Shown in pieces: positions 1 through 7,344 of a stretch of DNA of 34,860 nt. Where the stretch lies: NCBI GenBank assembly GCA_018396655.1, contig JAGTQF010000012.1:1-34860 (forward strand), in the 5' to 3' direction. The position numbers and the translations under genes were made by a program. Source of the stretch: Candidatus Bathyarchaeota archaeon. GTDB lineage: Archaea > Thermoproteota > Bathyarchaeia > Bathyarchaeales > DTEX01. Within the stretch, counting starts at the first letter, position 1. Every line of letters starts with the position of its first letter. The notes under the pieces were generated by a model. The model was given only the letters and a program-made list of their open reading frames with translations, had not been told where the DNA came from and did not search any database.

Positions 1-173
1 ACATGGCTTGGCGGCAGATTTAGGCGTTCGGCAATATATGCTAAAAGAGACTTATCGAAGTATCCATAGAGTTCATGCGCCGCGTGTAGGATTTCTAGGA
101 GGGCGCTTCTCTGATAATTATGCTCCCTCATAATTCTTTCAAGTATTTGTAAGCGCCTATCTTCCTTTAACAA
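1..173 (-). CDS. NuoE-like [2Fe-2S] subunit, N-terminal part only
   Basis: This open frame runs off the left edge of the window. The visible ~57 residues include QRSALLEILHAAHELYGYF followed by a helix ending in LNLPPSHV. This matches the N-terminal helical domain of NuoE-type subunits of NADH dehydrogenase and NAD(P)-reducing or bifurcating hydrogenases, which precedes a thioredoxin-like [2Fe-2S] domain. The four cluster cysteines would lie outside the window. The frame opens after a TAG near 191. The probable start is TTG at 173, with ATG at 131 as the alternative. A TTTAAAAAAGG box A-like run lies near 217-228. Family assignment rests on the N-terminal domain alone, so the partner subunits are unknown. 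Confidence 0.6.
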   Translation of the reverse strand, partial: MLKEDRRLQILERIMREHNYQRSALLEILHAAHELYGYFDKSLLAYIAERLNLPPSH

Positions 174-277
174 ATTTTTCGCCCCAAATAACTATTTTCG
201 AGGCGCCTTCCTTTTTTAAATGAGGAGTCATGGGGAATATTTAAGAGTTTACTCATTAAACTTGCTTCAAAAGTGGC

Positions 278-652
278 TTATGGAACATGAGGTTTAATTA
301 CAACCCTAACCTGCCCCTCCGGGCTTATAGTGATTAAGCCTATAGGCAGATTTATGACGCCTAAGATTTTCTCTAGTCTTCTTAGATGCGGATAATCTTC
401 TGGGACCGCTATATATGTTGGAACAAATCCGTTCTCAACACAATGAACTATACATTGGCCTAAATTTCTATAGCAATCAGATAACTCAAAACCACATTTA
501 GTCATTATGCAATATGCCATTCTATACCCTATACTATACCCATCTTCAACCTCATAGACCTCAATTCTATCCTCCTCAGAGCGAATAATGCTCGTTGGGA
601 ATAACGAGGATAACCATTTGCATAAAACCTCAGAGATACCTTCATTAACCAT
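278..652 (-). CDS. Uncharacterised protein, possible degenerate nuclease-fold domain
   Basis: I do not recognise this ~124-residue protein. ATG at 652 is preferred over TTG at 679 because GGGAGAG lies seven bases upstream of the ATG. The central part holds several cysteines. The C-terminal third reads TYIAVPEDYPHLRRLEKILG, then a strand NLPIGLITISPEG. A pattern of 'surface residue, AVP, helix, then GLI-x-I-x-x-x-G' is common at the end of small archaeal restriction-endonuclease-like domains. No clear PD-(D/E)XK catalytic set is visible, so any nuclease relation is only a suggestion. No signal peptide or membrane segment is seen. An AAATTAAAAATG box A-like stretch lies near 690-702, so it probably has its own promoter. 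Confidence 0.55.
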   Translation of the reverse strand: MVNEGISEVLCKWLSSLFPTSIIRSEEDRIEVYEVEDGYSIGYRMAYCIMTKCGFELSDCYRNLGQCIVHCVENGFVPTYIAVPEDYPHLRRLEKILGVINLPIGLITISPEGQVRVVIKPHVP

Positions 653-726
653 GTTAATTCTCTCCCAGAGCAAATCCAAGGAATCTTAACATTTTTAATT
701 TATTATGAGCGCTTATATAACATTTC

Positions 727-1701
727 TTAATTTTGGGATTCTATAGTCTTGCGCGCAGAAAACAGTATTATAAGAGAGGATATGAGGATAAGTGCTGAAA
801 ATATAATTATCTGTGAGAGGATGTTGAGAGCAGATATTTCATATAAGTCGGAAATTAGCTTCGTTATGATACTTAAAGAAATAAGACTTAGACATAGGCC
901 AAATGCCAGTTTAAAGGTTGCTTCCTTTACGCGTCTGGTTGCTGAAGCGCCGATCTGCACACCAATTGAAGAGCCAATAAAAATTAAAATTGCTGATATA
1001 AAGTCAACATTTCCCTTAAATGTATGAGTTAAAGATGCGTATGCGCAGCTTATTAGTATCCCAAAAGTGCATGTTCCAGCAGCAATTGGCGGCTTACAGC
1101 CAACGACATAAATTAATAGTGGAACTAGTAGAAAGCCTCCGCCAATGCCTAAAAAACCAGCTAGTAAACCACCAATAAAACCTATTATTGCTATTACCCA
1201 TATTGATATTGGCTCCGTGTTTAATCGTGGTATTACAATTGACGGTGGAATTTTAAGCCCGCGAACTCTAAACCATAGAGACTTCTTTTTAATGTCCTTT
1301 TCTCGGCTGGAACTTAGGCTCTCTCGAATTATGCATATAGAGATTAAGGTTAAAATTAGAATGTAAATTAGGCTCACTATAAAATTCATGTGCAGAACGT
1401 TGGCCTTCTTGAGTTGTTCAATTATCTGTGCTCCAAGTTCCGTTCCAATAAGCGAGAAGAGAGCAATAATTAAGCCTATCCTTATCTCTACGTTGCCTAG
1501 GCGCTTATGCTTTAACGATGCAATAGTGGATGACATGAATATTTCAGTAACGCTTGTTCCAACAGCTATATTGGCTGGAAAACCCAAACTAATTAGGAAT
1601 GGTGTGAGAATAAAACCACCACCAAAACCGAAAAAGCCGGATAGAATACCAATAAAAAAGCCCATAGCGACCAAGCAAAGAATCGTACTTAAATTTAACA
1701 T
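727..1701 (-). CDS. TauE/SafE family membrane permease
   Basis: This is an integral membrane protein of about 324 residues, the usual TauE/SafE length. The family exports sulfite, sulfoacetate or related organic anions, and substrates vary. It shows the two-repeat structure: a first half with GFFGFGGGFILTPFLISLG followed by AVGTSVTEI, and a second half with LLAGFLGIGGGFLLVPLLIY followed by AAGTCTFGI. Hydrophobic helices fill both halves, with a charged cytoplasmic linker (ESLSSSREKDIKKKSLWF) between them. ATG at 1701 is favoured over TTG at 1719 because AGGGAAG lies just upstream. The next gene upstream on the same strand is the RHH-GcvH protein, about 90 bases away. The substrate cannot be read from sequence. 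Confidence 0.88.
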   Translation of the reverse strand: MLNLSTILCLVAMGFFIGILSGFFGFGGGFILTPFLISLGFPANIAVGTSVTEIFMSSTIASLKHKRLGNVEIRIGLIIALFSLIGTELGAQIIEQLKKANVLHMNFIVSLIYILILTLISICIIRESLSSSREKDIKKKSLWFRVRGLKIPPSIVIPRLNTEPISIWVIAIIGFIGGLLAGFLGIGGGFLLVPLLIYVVGCKPPIAAGTCTFGILISCAYASLTHTFKGNVDFISAILIFIGSSIGVQIGASATRRVKEATFKLAFGLCLSLISLSIITKLISDLYEISALNILSQIIIFSALILISSLIILFSARKTIESQN

Positions 1702-1788
1702 TAAATCTTCCCTACACAAAAGAGATTTTAATACATTTAATTAAAAATAAAGCTGAAAGAAGCGGGGATTTATATCCGTCTACCCCCT

Positions 1789-2382
1789 CTACTCGCGCAG
1801 CCTTCCCTCCAACTTACTTACCCATTTATTATATTCTCTGGCGCTCAATAAATCGTTAAGCTCCTCCTCAAGAACCACAGAGTTCTTTGGTTTAATTTCA
1901 AGTATCCAACCCTTACCATATGGATCTTCGTTTATTAAGTATGGTTCATTCTTTAGGTCCTCGTTGATCTTAACTATTTTGCCGCTGACTGGCGCATAGA
2001 TATCGAACATAAACATCCACGTTTCAACAACGCCCACTGGCTCCATTTTATTAACCTCTTTCCCAACAGGCTCAGTCATAACGTGAGCTATGCCCTTCAA
2101 GTGCCTGGCAGCGTAATCAGATAGCCCAACGCGTATGTTTCCTTCAGGAGTTATTTGGGCCCACGTGTGCTTTGGAGTGTATAATAATTGTTCTTTGACT
2201 GTTGCTAGGATTTCTCTCCTTTTCTCTGCCGGGACTCCTCTAGTGCGCATTATCTCTTCTAGGCGCAGTCTTATAGCTTCTGAGACGAACTCTGATATGC
2301 TCCTGTATTTTCCGGATTTAACAACATTTTCAACTTCTTCTATTAATTCCTGTCTTATACTTATGGTCTTCCATTTTGGCAT
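1789..2382 (-). CDS. RHH DNA-binding domain fused to a GcvH-like domain lacking the lipoyl lysine
   Basis: This 197-residue protein starts at ATG 2382, which follows a strong GGAGGTGG ribosome site; an in-frame upstream extension has none. Residues 5-45 form a ribbon-helix-helix domain (strand KTISIR, then two helices, SISEFVSEAIRLRL). Residues 66-165 align end to end with glycine-cleavage H protein: YTPKHTW, GLSDYAARHLKGI, VETWMFMFDIYAPVSGKI, NEDPYGKGWI. In GcvH the lipoylated lysine sits in ES-V-K-AASDIYAP. Here the equivalent residue is Met123, codon 2014-2016, so lipoylation at that site is impossible. A short helical tail follows. It is divergent from an AbrB-PhoU gene. I infer a DNA-binding regulator that uses a lipoyl-type fold as a sensing or interaction module, and not a glycine-cleavage carrier. 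Confidence 0.85.
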   Translation of the reverse strand: MPKWKTISIRQELIEEVENVVKSGKYRSISEFVSEAIRLRLEEIMRTRGVPAEKRREILATVKEQLLYTPKHTWAQITPEGNIRVGLSDYAARHLKGIAHVMTEPVGKEVNKMEPVGVVETWMFMFDIYAPVSGKIVKINEDLKNEPYLINEDPYGKGWILEIKPKNSVVLEEELNDLLSAREYNKWVSKLEGRLRE

Positions 2383-2490
2383 ATACTCCACCTCCTTTAT
2401 ACTTGAGTGATATATAATGCAAGCGAAAAATATATATTTGATGCAAATAAAATAGTAATTGGTAAATATCATATATTCCGGGGTGAAAAA
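2383..2490. promoter_or_regulatory. Divergent promoter region between the RHH-GcvH and AbrB-PhoU genes
   Basis: This 108-base gap separates two divergently read putative regulators. It is very AT-rich and contains ATATATATTT and TTATATATC stretches at about 2411-2440 that could serve as box A elements on either strand. Strong ribosome sites lie at both ends: CCTCCTTT on the + strand (GGAGG on the minus strand) before the RHH gene, and GGGGTG six bases before the TTG start at 2491. Both products have DNA-binding-type N-terminal domains, so auto- or cross-regulation here is plausible but not shown. Confidence 0.5.
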
Positions 2491-3567
2491 TTGGAAAGCA
2501 GAAAATTGCAGAAGGTCGGCCGCTCAACAATAACCGTTTCACTTCCAAATAAGTGGATAAAAGAAAATGGCATTAAACCCGGCGATTTAGTCTTTATTCT
2601 GCCGGAGAAGGATGGCACGCTAAGAATAGTTCCAAGCCAGTCCATGCGCCAAGAAGAGATTGAGGAGGAATATGTGATTAATGCTGATGCTTGTGATGAG
2701 CGCGGTATGCTTGAGAGAATAATTGTTGGTGGCTATATTCTTGGGCGTAACGTCATTAGGATTATATCATCGAACCGCATAGAAAAGGAGCATATAGATG
2801 AGGTACGAAGAATCATACGTAAGCTTATTGGTCTAGGCATACTTGAGGAGACGCCAAATAGTATATTATTGCAATGTTCATTAGACCCATTAAGATTTAA
2901 AATTGACATGCTAGTTAGAAGATTGACACTTGTTGTCTCAACAATGCTTTCTGAGGTTATGCAAGCCCTCTTAGAGAATGATGAGACCTTAGCTAAGGAG
3001 GCTATTGAGCGTGAGGATGAAGCTGACACAATTTATTATTTAGCTACTCGCCTCATCCTCTATGTGCAGAAAAGGCCCGATTTAGCTGAGCAGATGGGCA
3101 TAACAGATATAATCTTTATACCAGCTTTACGCTTGATACTTCAATCTTTAGAGTTGATAGGTGATTACTCTGAGGATATAGCAAAAAAGGTGCTAGCTCT
3201 CAAGATGTATAGAAGTAAAATAAGTGAGGATATGATAAAGAGGATTTATGAGCTAGGCGAGGCTGTTCAGACAGTCTTTCAGAAGGCCGTCGACTGCATA
3301 TTTACAGGCGATATTAGGCTCGCTAATAGTGTGCTTGAGATGAAAAACTCCCTTAAAAGTGAGGTTGAAAGACTAATATATGAGCTACCAGAGATACCAT
3401 ACTTAAGAGCCATAGTTTCAGGCTTAGCTAATATAGCAAATGTTGGAGGAATAAATGCCGATATAGCGATAAATAAGGCACTTCAGGAACATAGCAGGCA
3501 TATTGAGGGTGTAGTTAAAATAGTTAAACATGTCTTAATGCAGCCTAAAATATCCAAGAGAAATTGA
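2491..3567 (+). CDS. AbrB-type DNA-binding domain plus PhoU domain regulator
   Basis: This ~358-residue protein belongs to the archaeal PhoU-like regulators. The N-terminal ~45 residues are an AbrB/SpoVT swapped-hairpin domain (RKLQKVGRSTITVSLPNKWI, then KPGDLVFILPE). The C-terminal part has two helical PhoU repeats, with DETLAKEAIEREDEADTIYY and a D-Y-S-E-D-I-A segment typical of the metal-binding PhoU motif (E/D-x-x-x-D). TTG at 2491 is chosen because GGGGTG precedes it; the frame extends upstream to 2407 but that extension overlaps the divergent promoter and lacks a ribosome site. PhoU proteins modulate phosphate uptake and signalling; no pst transporter is next to it, so the regulon is unknown. 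Confidence 0.82.
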   Translation: MESRKLQKVGRSTITVSLPNKWIKENGIKPGDLVFILPEKDGTLRIVPSQSMRQEEIEEEYVINADACDERGMLERIIVGGYILGRNVIRIISSNRIEKEHIDEVRRIIRKLIGLGILEETPNSILLQCSLDPLRFKIDMLVRRLTLVVSTMLSEVMQALLENDETLAKEAIEREDEADTIYYLATRLILYVQKRPDLAEQMGITDIIFIPALRLILQSLELIGDYSEDIAKKVLALKMYRSKISEDMIKRIYELGEAVQTVFQKAVDCIFTGDIRLANSVLEMKNSLKSEVERLIYELPEIPYLRAIVSGLANIANVGGINADIAINKALQEHSRHIEGVVKIVKHVLMQPKISKRN

Positions 3568-3579
3568 GAAGGCATTTAA

Positions 3580-3780
3580 TTACTTTACTATGCCACCACG
3601 TTCCCTTATTTTAATTATACACGATTCCTTATTTAAACAATCGAGACAAATATAAATGACTTCAAATTCACTTTTTTCCGGATTAAACGGGGCAACTAGA
3701 AAGACAAAGCATTCATTACCTCTCTCAATTATTCTTCCACAACAATAGCATCTATGATTTTTCAGCGCCCTAATCTTCAT
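3580..3780 (-). CDS. Small zinc-ribbon-like protein
   Basis: This encodes 66 residues with a C-Y-C-C-G knuckle at residues 11-15 and a second C-L-D-C knuckle at 45-48, plus Cys24 and Cys54. The spacing is right for a treble-clef or zinc-ribbon fold binding one zinc. The strand between the knuckles (ECFVFLVAPFNPE) and the basic C terminus (KIRERGGIVK) suggest a small nucleic-acid or protein adaptor. I do not recognise a named family. It converges on the AbrB-PhoU gene with a 12-base gap and is divergent from the Hsp20-like gene, with an AT-rich 113-base region between. Confidence 0.6.
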   Translation of the reverse strand: MKIRALKNHRCYCCGRIIERGNECFVFLVAPFNPEKSEFEVIYICLDCLNKESCIIKIRERGGIVK

Positions 3781-3893
3781 AGTGATTACATAATAAACTT
3801 TAGGGCGCGAAATAAATATTTTTACGTTAAAATTAATTTAGAAAAAGAGAAATATATGCAGTTAATATTCTATTTATTTGAGGAGAATAATTT

Positions 3894-4277
3894 ATGGGCA
3901 ATAGTTTTGAGGAGGCGCTCTCAAACATAAATGTTTTCTGCTCAGTTTTAGTTAGAAAGATTATTGAGGGAGAAGAGACGCAAATAAAGCCCGAACTTAT
4001 TGAGAATATGTTAAGAAGAAAATATACGGTTGAAATTTATAGGGACTATGGAGAAGAGGAGTCTCTAGTAGACGTTTTTGAAGATGAGAAAAAAGTGAAG
4101 ATTCTCGTGCGGTGCTCATGTAAAGAACGGGAAATCGAGTTCCATCCACATAAATATTACACGGAGATATGGATTGGTAAAAACCAAAAAATCAGGCTTC
4201 CAATAGACCCCCCAGACATGAATAAAACGACCGTAAGATGTAATAATCAAATATTGGAGATAACAATACGGAAGTAA
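3894..4277 (+). CDS. Divergent Hsp20/alpha-crystallin-like protein
   Basis: This 127-residue protein has a GAGGAG ribosome site eight bases before ATG 3894. After a helical N terminus (to about residue 45), residues 59-127 look like an alpha-crystallin fold: VDVFEDEKKVKILVRC (first strands), IEFHPHKYYTEIWIG, and a closing NNQILEITIRK that resembles the 'NGVLEVTLPK' end of Hsp20 domains. The usual A-x-x-x-n-G-v-L signature is weak and no C-terminal I-x-I tail is present, so it may be a member of the CS/GvpH-like side of the family and not a holdase proper. Three cysteines (16, 74, 76) are notable. Confidence in the fold is moderate. Confidence 0.55.
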   Translation: MGNSFEEALSNINVFCSVLVRKIIEGEETQIKPELIENMLRRKYTVEIYRDYGEEESLVDVFEDEKKVKILVRCSCKEREIEFHPHKYYTEIWIGKNQKIRLPIDPPDMNKTTVRCNNQILEITIRK

Positions 4278-4343
4278 ATTTTACTCCAACAAAATCTTTT
4301 AAATTTTTTTGGAAGAAAATATAAAAGAGACTATTCAGAATCT

Positions 4344-4432
4344 TGGCGCCGGGGATGGGATTCGAACCCATGCGGCGCAAAAGCGCCACAGGCTCTCAAG
4401 GCCTGCGCCTTAATCCACTCGGCCACCCCGGC
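4344..4432 (-). tRNA. tRNA-Ser (anticodon UGA)
   Basis: A complete type II tRNA on the minus strand. The acceptor stem is GCCGGGG pairing with CCCCGGC, followed by discriminator G and an encoded CCA (4344-4346). The anticodon stem CAGGC/GCCTG encloses loop CTTGAGA, giving anticodon TGA. The long variable arm is GGCGC-TTTT-GCGCC and the T arm is ATGGG-TTCGAAT-CCCAT. The TGA anticodon, G73 and long variable arm agree on serine. No intron is seen. The downstream strand is T-rich (TCTCTTTTATATTTTCTTCC), which would serve as a terminator, and a GTATAAATTTTATC box A-like element lies near 4460-4477. Confidence 0.95.
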
Positions 4433-4527
4433 TCTCCACTTTAGCTCGTGTATTTAGGTGATAAAATTTATACATTTCCTTCAGAAATATTTTTGGTTGG
4501 CATTTAAGATTTTAAAGATGAGCTGAG

Positions 4528-5322
4528 TTGAGGTGCCAATACTGCGGTTCGGAGACCGCTCTCCCATTCAGGTGTCCCTTTTGCGGTAAATATTTCTGTG
4601 CTGAGCATAGGCTGCCAGAGCTTCATGCATGCCAAAATATTAGTAGAGTGGTAGTAAGCATTAAAGGTGGCATTACAGAGGGGCGTGAGATTAAAGGAGG
4701 GGGCTATTATCGAAAAATCTTTAGGGCAGCATTACTACATTTCAGTAAAACTGAAACTATTCATTTGGCTCTAGGCACATTAATGGTTGCTTTGGTGAGT
4801 TTATCTATTGGTGAGATTTTCTATGAGAACCCGCTTTTACTGCTATTTTTAATTATAGTCTTTGTCTTCACATTTCTGCTTCATGAGATTGGGCACAAAA
4901 TTGTTGCTGAATATTATGGTTTGTGGGCTGAGTTTAGGCTATCCCTTTTAGGCATAATCTTAACAATTATATCAATATTCCTGCCGATAGTAAAGATTGT
5001 CTCACCCGGAGCTGTTGTCATATCCGGTGAGACAGATAGAGGAATCGTCGGAAAAGTGTCCCTCTCAGGTCCGTTAATAAATATATTGCTTTCTATAATG
5101 TTTCTTATCTTAAGTCTTACAGCAAGTTATCCGCCACTTAAAATAATTTTCATGTGGGGTTTTATTGTCAACACCTTCGTAGCTCTCTCCAACCTGATTC
5201 CATTCAGTATCTTAGATGGGAGGAAAATTCTCTGGTGGAATAAATATGTTTGGGCTTTAACTTTTACAACAGCCCTTTCACTAATGGTAATTGTGCTAAT
5301 AATTTTTAGTGGTTTCTGGTAA
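4528..5322 (+). CDS. Zinc-finger site-2-type membrane metalloprotease
   Basis: The 264-residue product joins an N-terminal AN1-like zinc finger (Cys3, Cys6, Cys16, Cys19, Cys24, His27, His33, Cys35) to a polytopic membrane domain. Helices span about 75-95, 101-120, 136-158, 180-200, 205-225 and 243-262. HEIGH at 119-123 is the intramembrane HExxH zinc site, and NLIP...LDG (222-231) supplies the third ligand Asp230, as in S2P/RseP-like proteases. The start is TTG at 4528; a TTTAAG box A about 23 bases upstream suggests a leaderless or near-leaderless transcript. Family members cut membrane-spanning substrates during signalling. The substrate is unknown; the finger may recruit ubiquitin-like or other partners. 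Confidence 0.85.
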   Translation: MRCQYCGSETALPFRCPFCGKYFCAEHRLPELHACQNISRVVVSIKGGITEGREIKGGGYYRKIFRAALLHFSKTETIHLALGTLMVALVSLSIGEIFYENPLLLLFLIIVFVFTFLLHEIGHKIVAEYYGLWAEFRLSLLGIILTIISIFLPIVKIVSPGAVVISGETDRGIVGKVSLSGPLINILLSIMFLILSLTASYPPLKIIFMWGFIVNTFVALSNLIPFSILDGRKILWWNKYVWALTFTTALSLMVIVLIIFSGFW

Positions 5323-5509
5323 ATTTCTAGAAATAAACTAACAAAGCACGTAAGAAAATACATTCTTAGGCTGACATTTCTTCCATCGGCCACAATATCT
5401 CTGAGTATTAATTGTTAATCCAGAAGGAAGAATGCCACCACACACCGCGATAACTTTTTTAATAACTTTTTTATTACCATCACTTGTATTACATTTGGAG
5501 CCGGGGTAG

Positions 5510-6673
5510 ATGAGAGTTAAAAATAGATTTTTAGTGACTTTTATGTTAGCGCTCGTATTTATGGCTTCAATAATATTTTACTCCCTTTCCATGCTGGAGC
5601 GGCATACTAACCTCCTAACGATAATTGTTAGTGAGGATGGTGCAGCTGTTGAGAGTATAATGTTTCTTCAGGCGCTTTATCCAGATGGGTTCAAAACGAT
5701 ATATGCTGGTGTGAGCGCTGAGGGTAAATTTGATGTTCAAGTTAATGTGGATGAGCTTAAGAGCGCTTGGGATGCTAGGCGCAGTTTAGATGGCACTTAT
5801 TCTCAACCATCGTTCGCAGCGGTCATATTCACAAGCAAATCTATAGACGACTTCATATTCATGGTTAGCTGGGAGGAGCTCAGGAGGGGAAAAACCATCA
5901 CGATAGAACCGAGGTTTAAGCGGTGGGAAACTGTTAATGTTAGGGATGTGAGAGCAATGTATGGGGAGCTACTGGACAGATATGAAGAGGCTGGTAAGGT
6001 AACCCTAATGAGGGCGGAGACAAATGCGCACTCAAGAGCAACCATACAAGTCGGCTACGAAGCTGGCCGAGCCCTAAAAGTCAGCGTCGACGTATTCTTC
6101 TTCGAAATTGGGGAGTGGCAGATTGGAGGATACGCTGGCATATCAAGCAGCACTCCATACAGCCTAGAAGTAATGGTTAATGAAAACCAGATTAAAAGGA
6201 TATCTATTAATGCTACTTATCGTTGGGAGCACTGGAGGTGGTATTGGAATACCCCAAACGGCACAGTTGTAGAGGAAGAATATAGAGTATATTGGGCAAA
6301 CTTTAAGCCGGAAACACTATCATGGCAGGAGGGTGAAGATGTGAACGTAAACTACAGAACGATAGATATGAGGAATGGAATAGGATTTGAGTATTCAATG
6401 TATTCCGAGATGTCAGACACCCACTATACTTATAAATCTGCGGTCGACGCTGGATGGTTTATAAATGTTCTTACGGCTCTTGGCAAGATTAAGCATCCAG
6501 CAGCCATTATCACAACGCTGATAGTGGATTTACAAGTTAAATATGAGAGCTATGAAGCGATGAAATACGCATTTGCAGCTTATGGAGCCGAGGACCACAC
6601 ATTCTACATAGATAAGGGCGAGTCAACACTATGGAATGCATATAAGGCTAGCTACTTTAAGATAAGAGAATGA
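5510..6673 (+). CDS. Predicted secreted or membrane-anchored surface protein
   Basis: I do not recognise this 387-residue protein. It begins with a basic MRVKNR followed by a hydrophobic segment (about residues 8-28, LVTFMLALVFMASIIFYSLS) that would act as a signal anchor. The remainder is rich in aromatic residues and beta-strand-like alternation, with several N-x-S/T sites (for example NGT and NAT), as expected for an extracellular glycoprotein. A first module (about 30-120) resembles a small beta-sandwich; a long charged middle region and a helical C terminus (KYESYEAMKYAFAAYGAE) follow. GGAG lies just upstream of the ATG. A 187-base AT-rich gap with repeated AATAACTTTTTTA runs precedes it. 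No enzyme motif is visible. Confidence 0.6.
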   Translation: MRVKNRFLVTFMLALVFMASIIFYSLSMLERHTNLLTIIVSEDGAAVESIMFLQALYPDGFKTIYAGVSAEGKFDVQVNVDELKSAWDARRSLDGTYSQPSFAAVIFTSKSIDDFIFMVSWEELRRGKTITIEPRFKRWETVNVRDVRAMYGELLDRYEEAGKVTLMRAETNAHSRATIQVGYEAGRALKVSVDVFFFEIGEWQIGGYAGISSSTPYSLEVMVNENQIKRISINATYRWEHWRWYWNTPNGTVVEEEYRVYWANFKPETLSWQEGEDVNVNYRTIDMRNGIGFEYSMYSEMSDTHYTYKSAVDAGWFINVLTALGKIKHPAAIITTLIVDLQVKYESYEAMKYAFAAYGAEDHTFYIDKGESTLWNAYKASYFKIRE

Positions 6674-6701
6674 AGGGGAAAATTTTTATACATCTGAAAT
6701 C

Positions 6702-6725
6702 ATTCTAGCATAATCATGCTAGAAT
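6702..6725. terminator. Perfect 10-bp inverted repeat between convergent genes
   Basis: ATTCTAGCAT and its exact complement ATGCTAGAAT are separated by four bases (AATC). It lies between the surface-protein stop and the uS10 stop, which converge here. It could act as a bidirectional transcript 3'-end hairpin or as a protein-binding palindrome. No U-run follows it directly, so intrinsic termination as in bacteria is not implied. Confidence 0.5.
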
Positions 6726-6755
6726 AAGAGGCTATTTTAGGGGAAGCCTAAATAA

Positions 6756-7064
6756 CTAGATTAGTTCTATGCTGATGTAAACTTCCTCTGGAACCCTCAT
6801 GCGCATTATCCTGCGCATAACCCTATCTTCAGCCTCAACATCTATTAGGCGCTTATGTATGCGCATCTCCCATCTATCCCAAGTCTTCGTTCCTTCACCG
6901 CATGGACTTTTCATTACGGGAACCTTAAGTTTCTTTGTTGGGAGGGGGATTGGGCCTGAAACTTTAACGCCTGCTTTCTCAGCTATGGCCTTAAGCTCCC
7001 TACATACTTCATCAAGTTTCTTATAGTCTGTGCTTGTGAGTTTTATTCTAGCCCTTCCAACCAT
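6756..7064 (-). CDS. rpsJ: 30S ribosomal protein uS10
   Basis: At 102 residues this is the normal archaeal uS10 length. It shows the family's features: [18 protein letters not shown] at the N terminus, the GPIPLPTKK loop that reaches the 30S head, [17 protein letters not shown] and the closing [11 protein letters not shown] strand. uS10 is a component of the small-subunit head near the decoding region. In many archaea it follows the elongation factor 1A gene; here it stands alone, with its own likely box A (GTTTAAATAATC near 7107-7118) upstream, so it appears to have its own transcript. Confidence 0.97.
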   Translation of the reverse strand: MVGRARIKLTSTDYKKLDEVCRELKAIAEKAGVKVSGPIPLPTKKLKVPVMKSPCGEGTKTWDRWEMRIHKRLIDVEAEDRVMRRIMRMRVPEEVYISIELI

Positions 7065-7148
7065 ACTTAACCCAGCTGAATTCTCTAATTTTTCAGACGG
7101 GATTATTTAAACGCTTCCCTCTCGGATATAATAGTTGCTTTAGTAGCT

Positions 7149-7337
7149 TTAAATTAGCCTGTGCCTCTGAAGGTTCTTAGTCTGCCATGAGTATCTTCTT
7201 ATCCTTGTAGATTCTCCGAAACCGCATGCAGCGCATCTCTTTTTCTTGACGTTATATGAGCGCCGCCCACATCTCCTACATCTTATATGAACAGTTTTTC
7301 CCATACGCTTTCCAAAGGATGGTGTTCCCTTAGTCAT
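7149..7337 (-). CDS. rpl37e: 50S ribosomal protein eL37
   Basis: The 62-residue product is a typical archaeal eL37. It begins [20 protein letters not shown] and carries a zinc ribbon with Cys20, Cys23, Cys35 and Cys38 (CRRCG and CAACG). The rest is highly basic, as needed to thread into 23S rRNA. It starts seven bases after the LSm stop codon on the same strand, the LSm-eL37 pairing that is widely kept in archaea, so the two are almost certainly one operon. Confidence 0.97.
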   Translation of the reverse strand: MTKGTPSFGKRMGKTVHIRCRRCGRRSYNVKKKRCAACGFGESTRIRRYSWQTKNLQRHRLI

Positions 7338-7344
7338 ATCTCTT

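Noticed and set aside
1145-1744. Open frames on the + strand opposite the TauE/SafE gene
   Set aside because: They are shadows of a clear membrane-protein gene, with no ribosome site and no family features.
1789-2382. Calling this gene gcvH
   Set aside because: The lipoyl lysine is replaced by methionine, an RHH domain is fused, and no other glycine-cleavage genes are present in the window.
2383-2472. N-terminal extension of the RHH-GcvH frame up to 2472
   Set aside because: The strong GGAGGTGG site fixes the start at 2382, and the extension covers the divergent promoter.
5430-5480. Repeated AATAACTTTTTTA runs before the surface-protein gene, considered as a repeat array
   Set aside because: Only two loose copies of a low-complexity AT run; no spacers or regular period, so not a CRISPR or tandem array.
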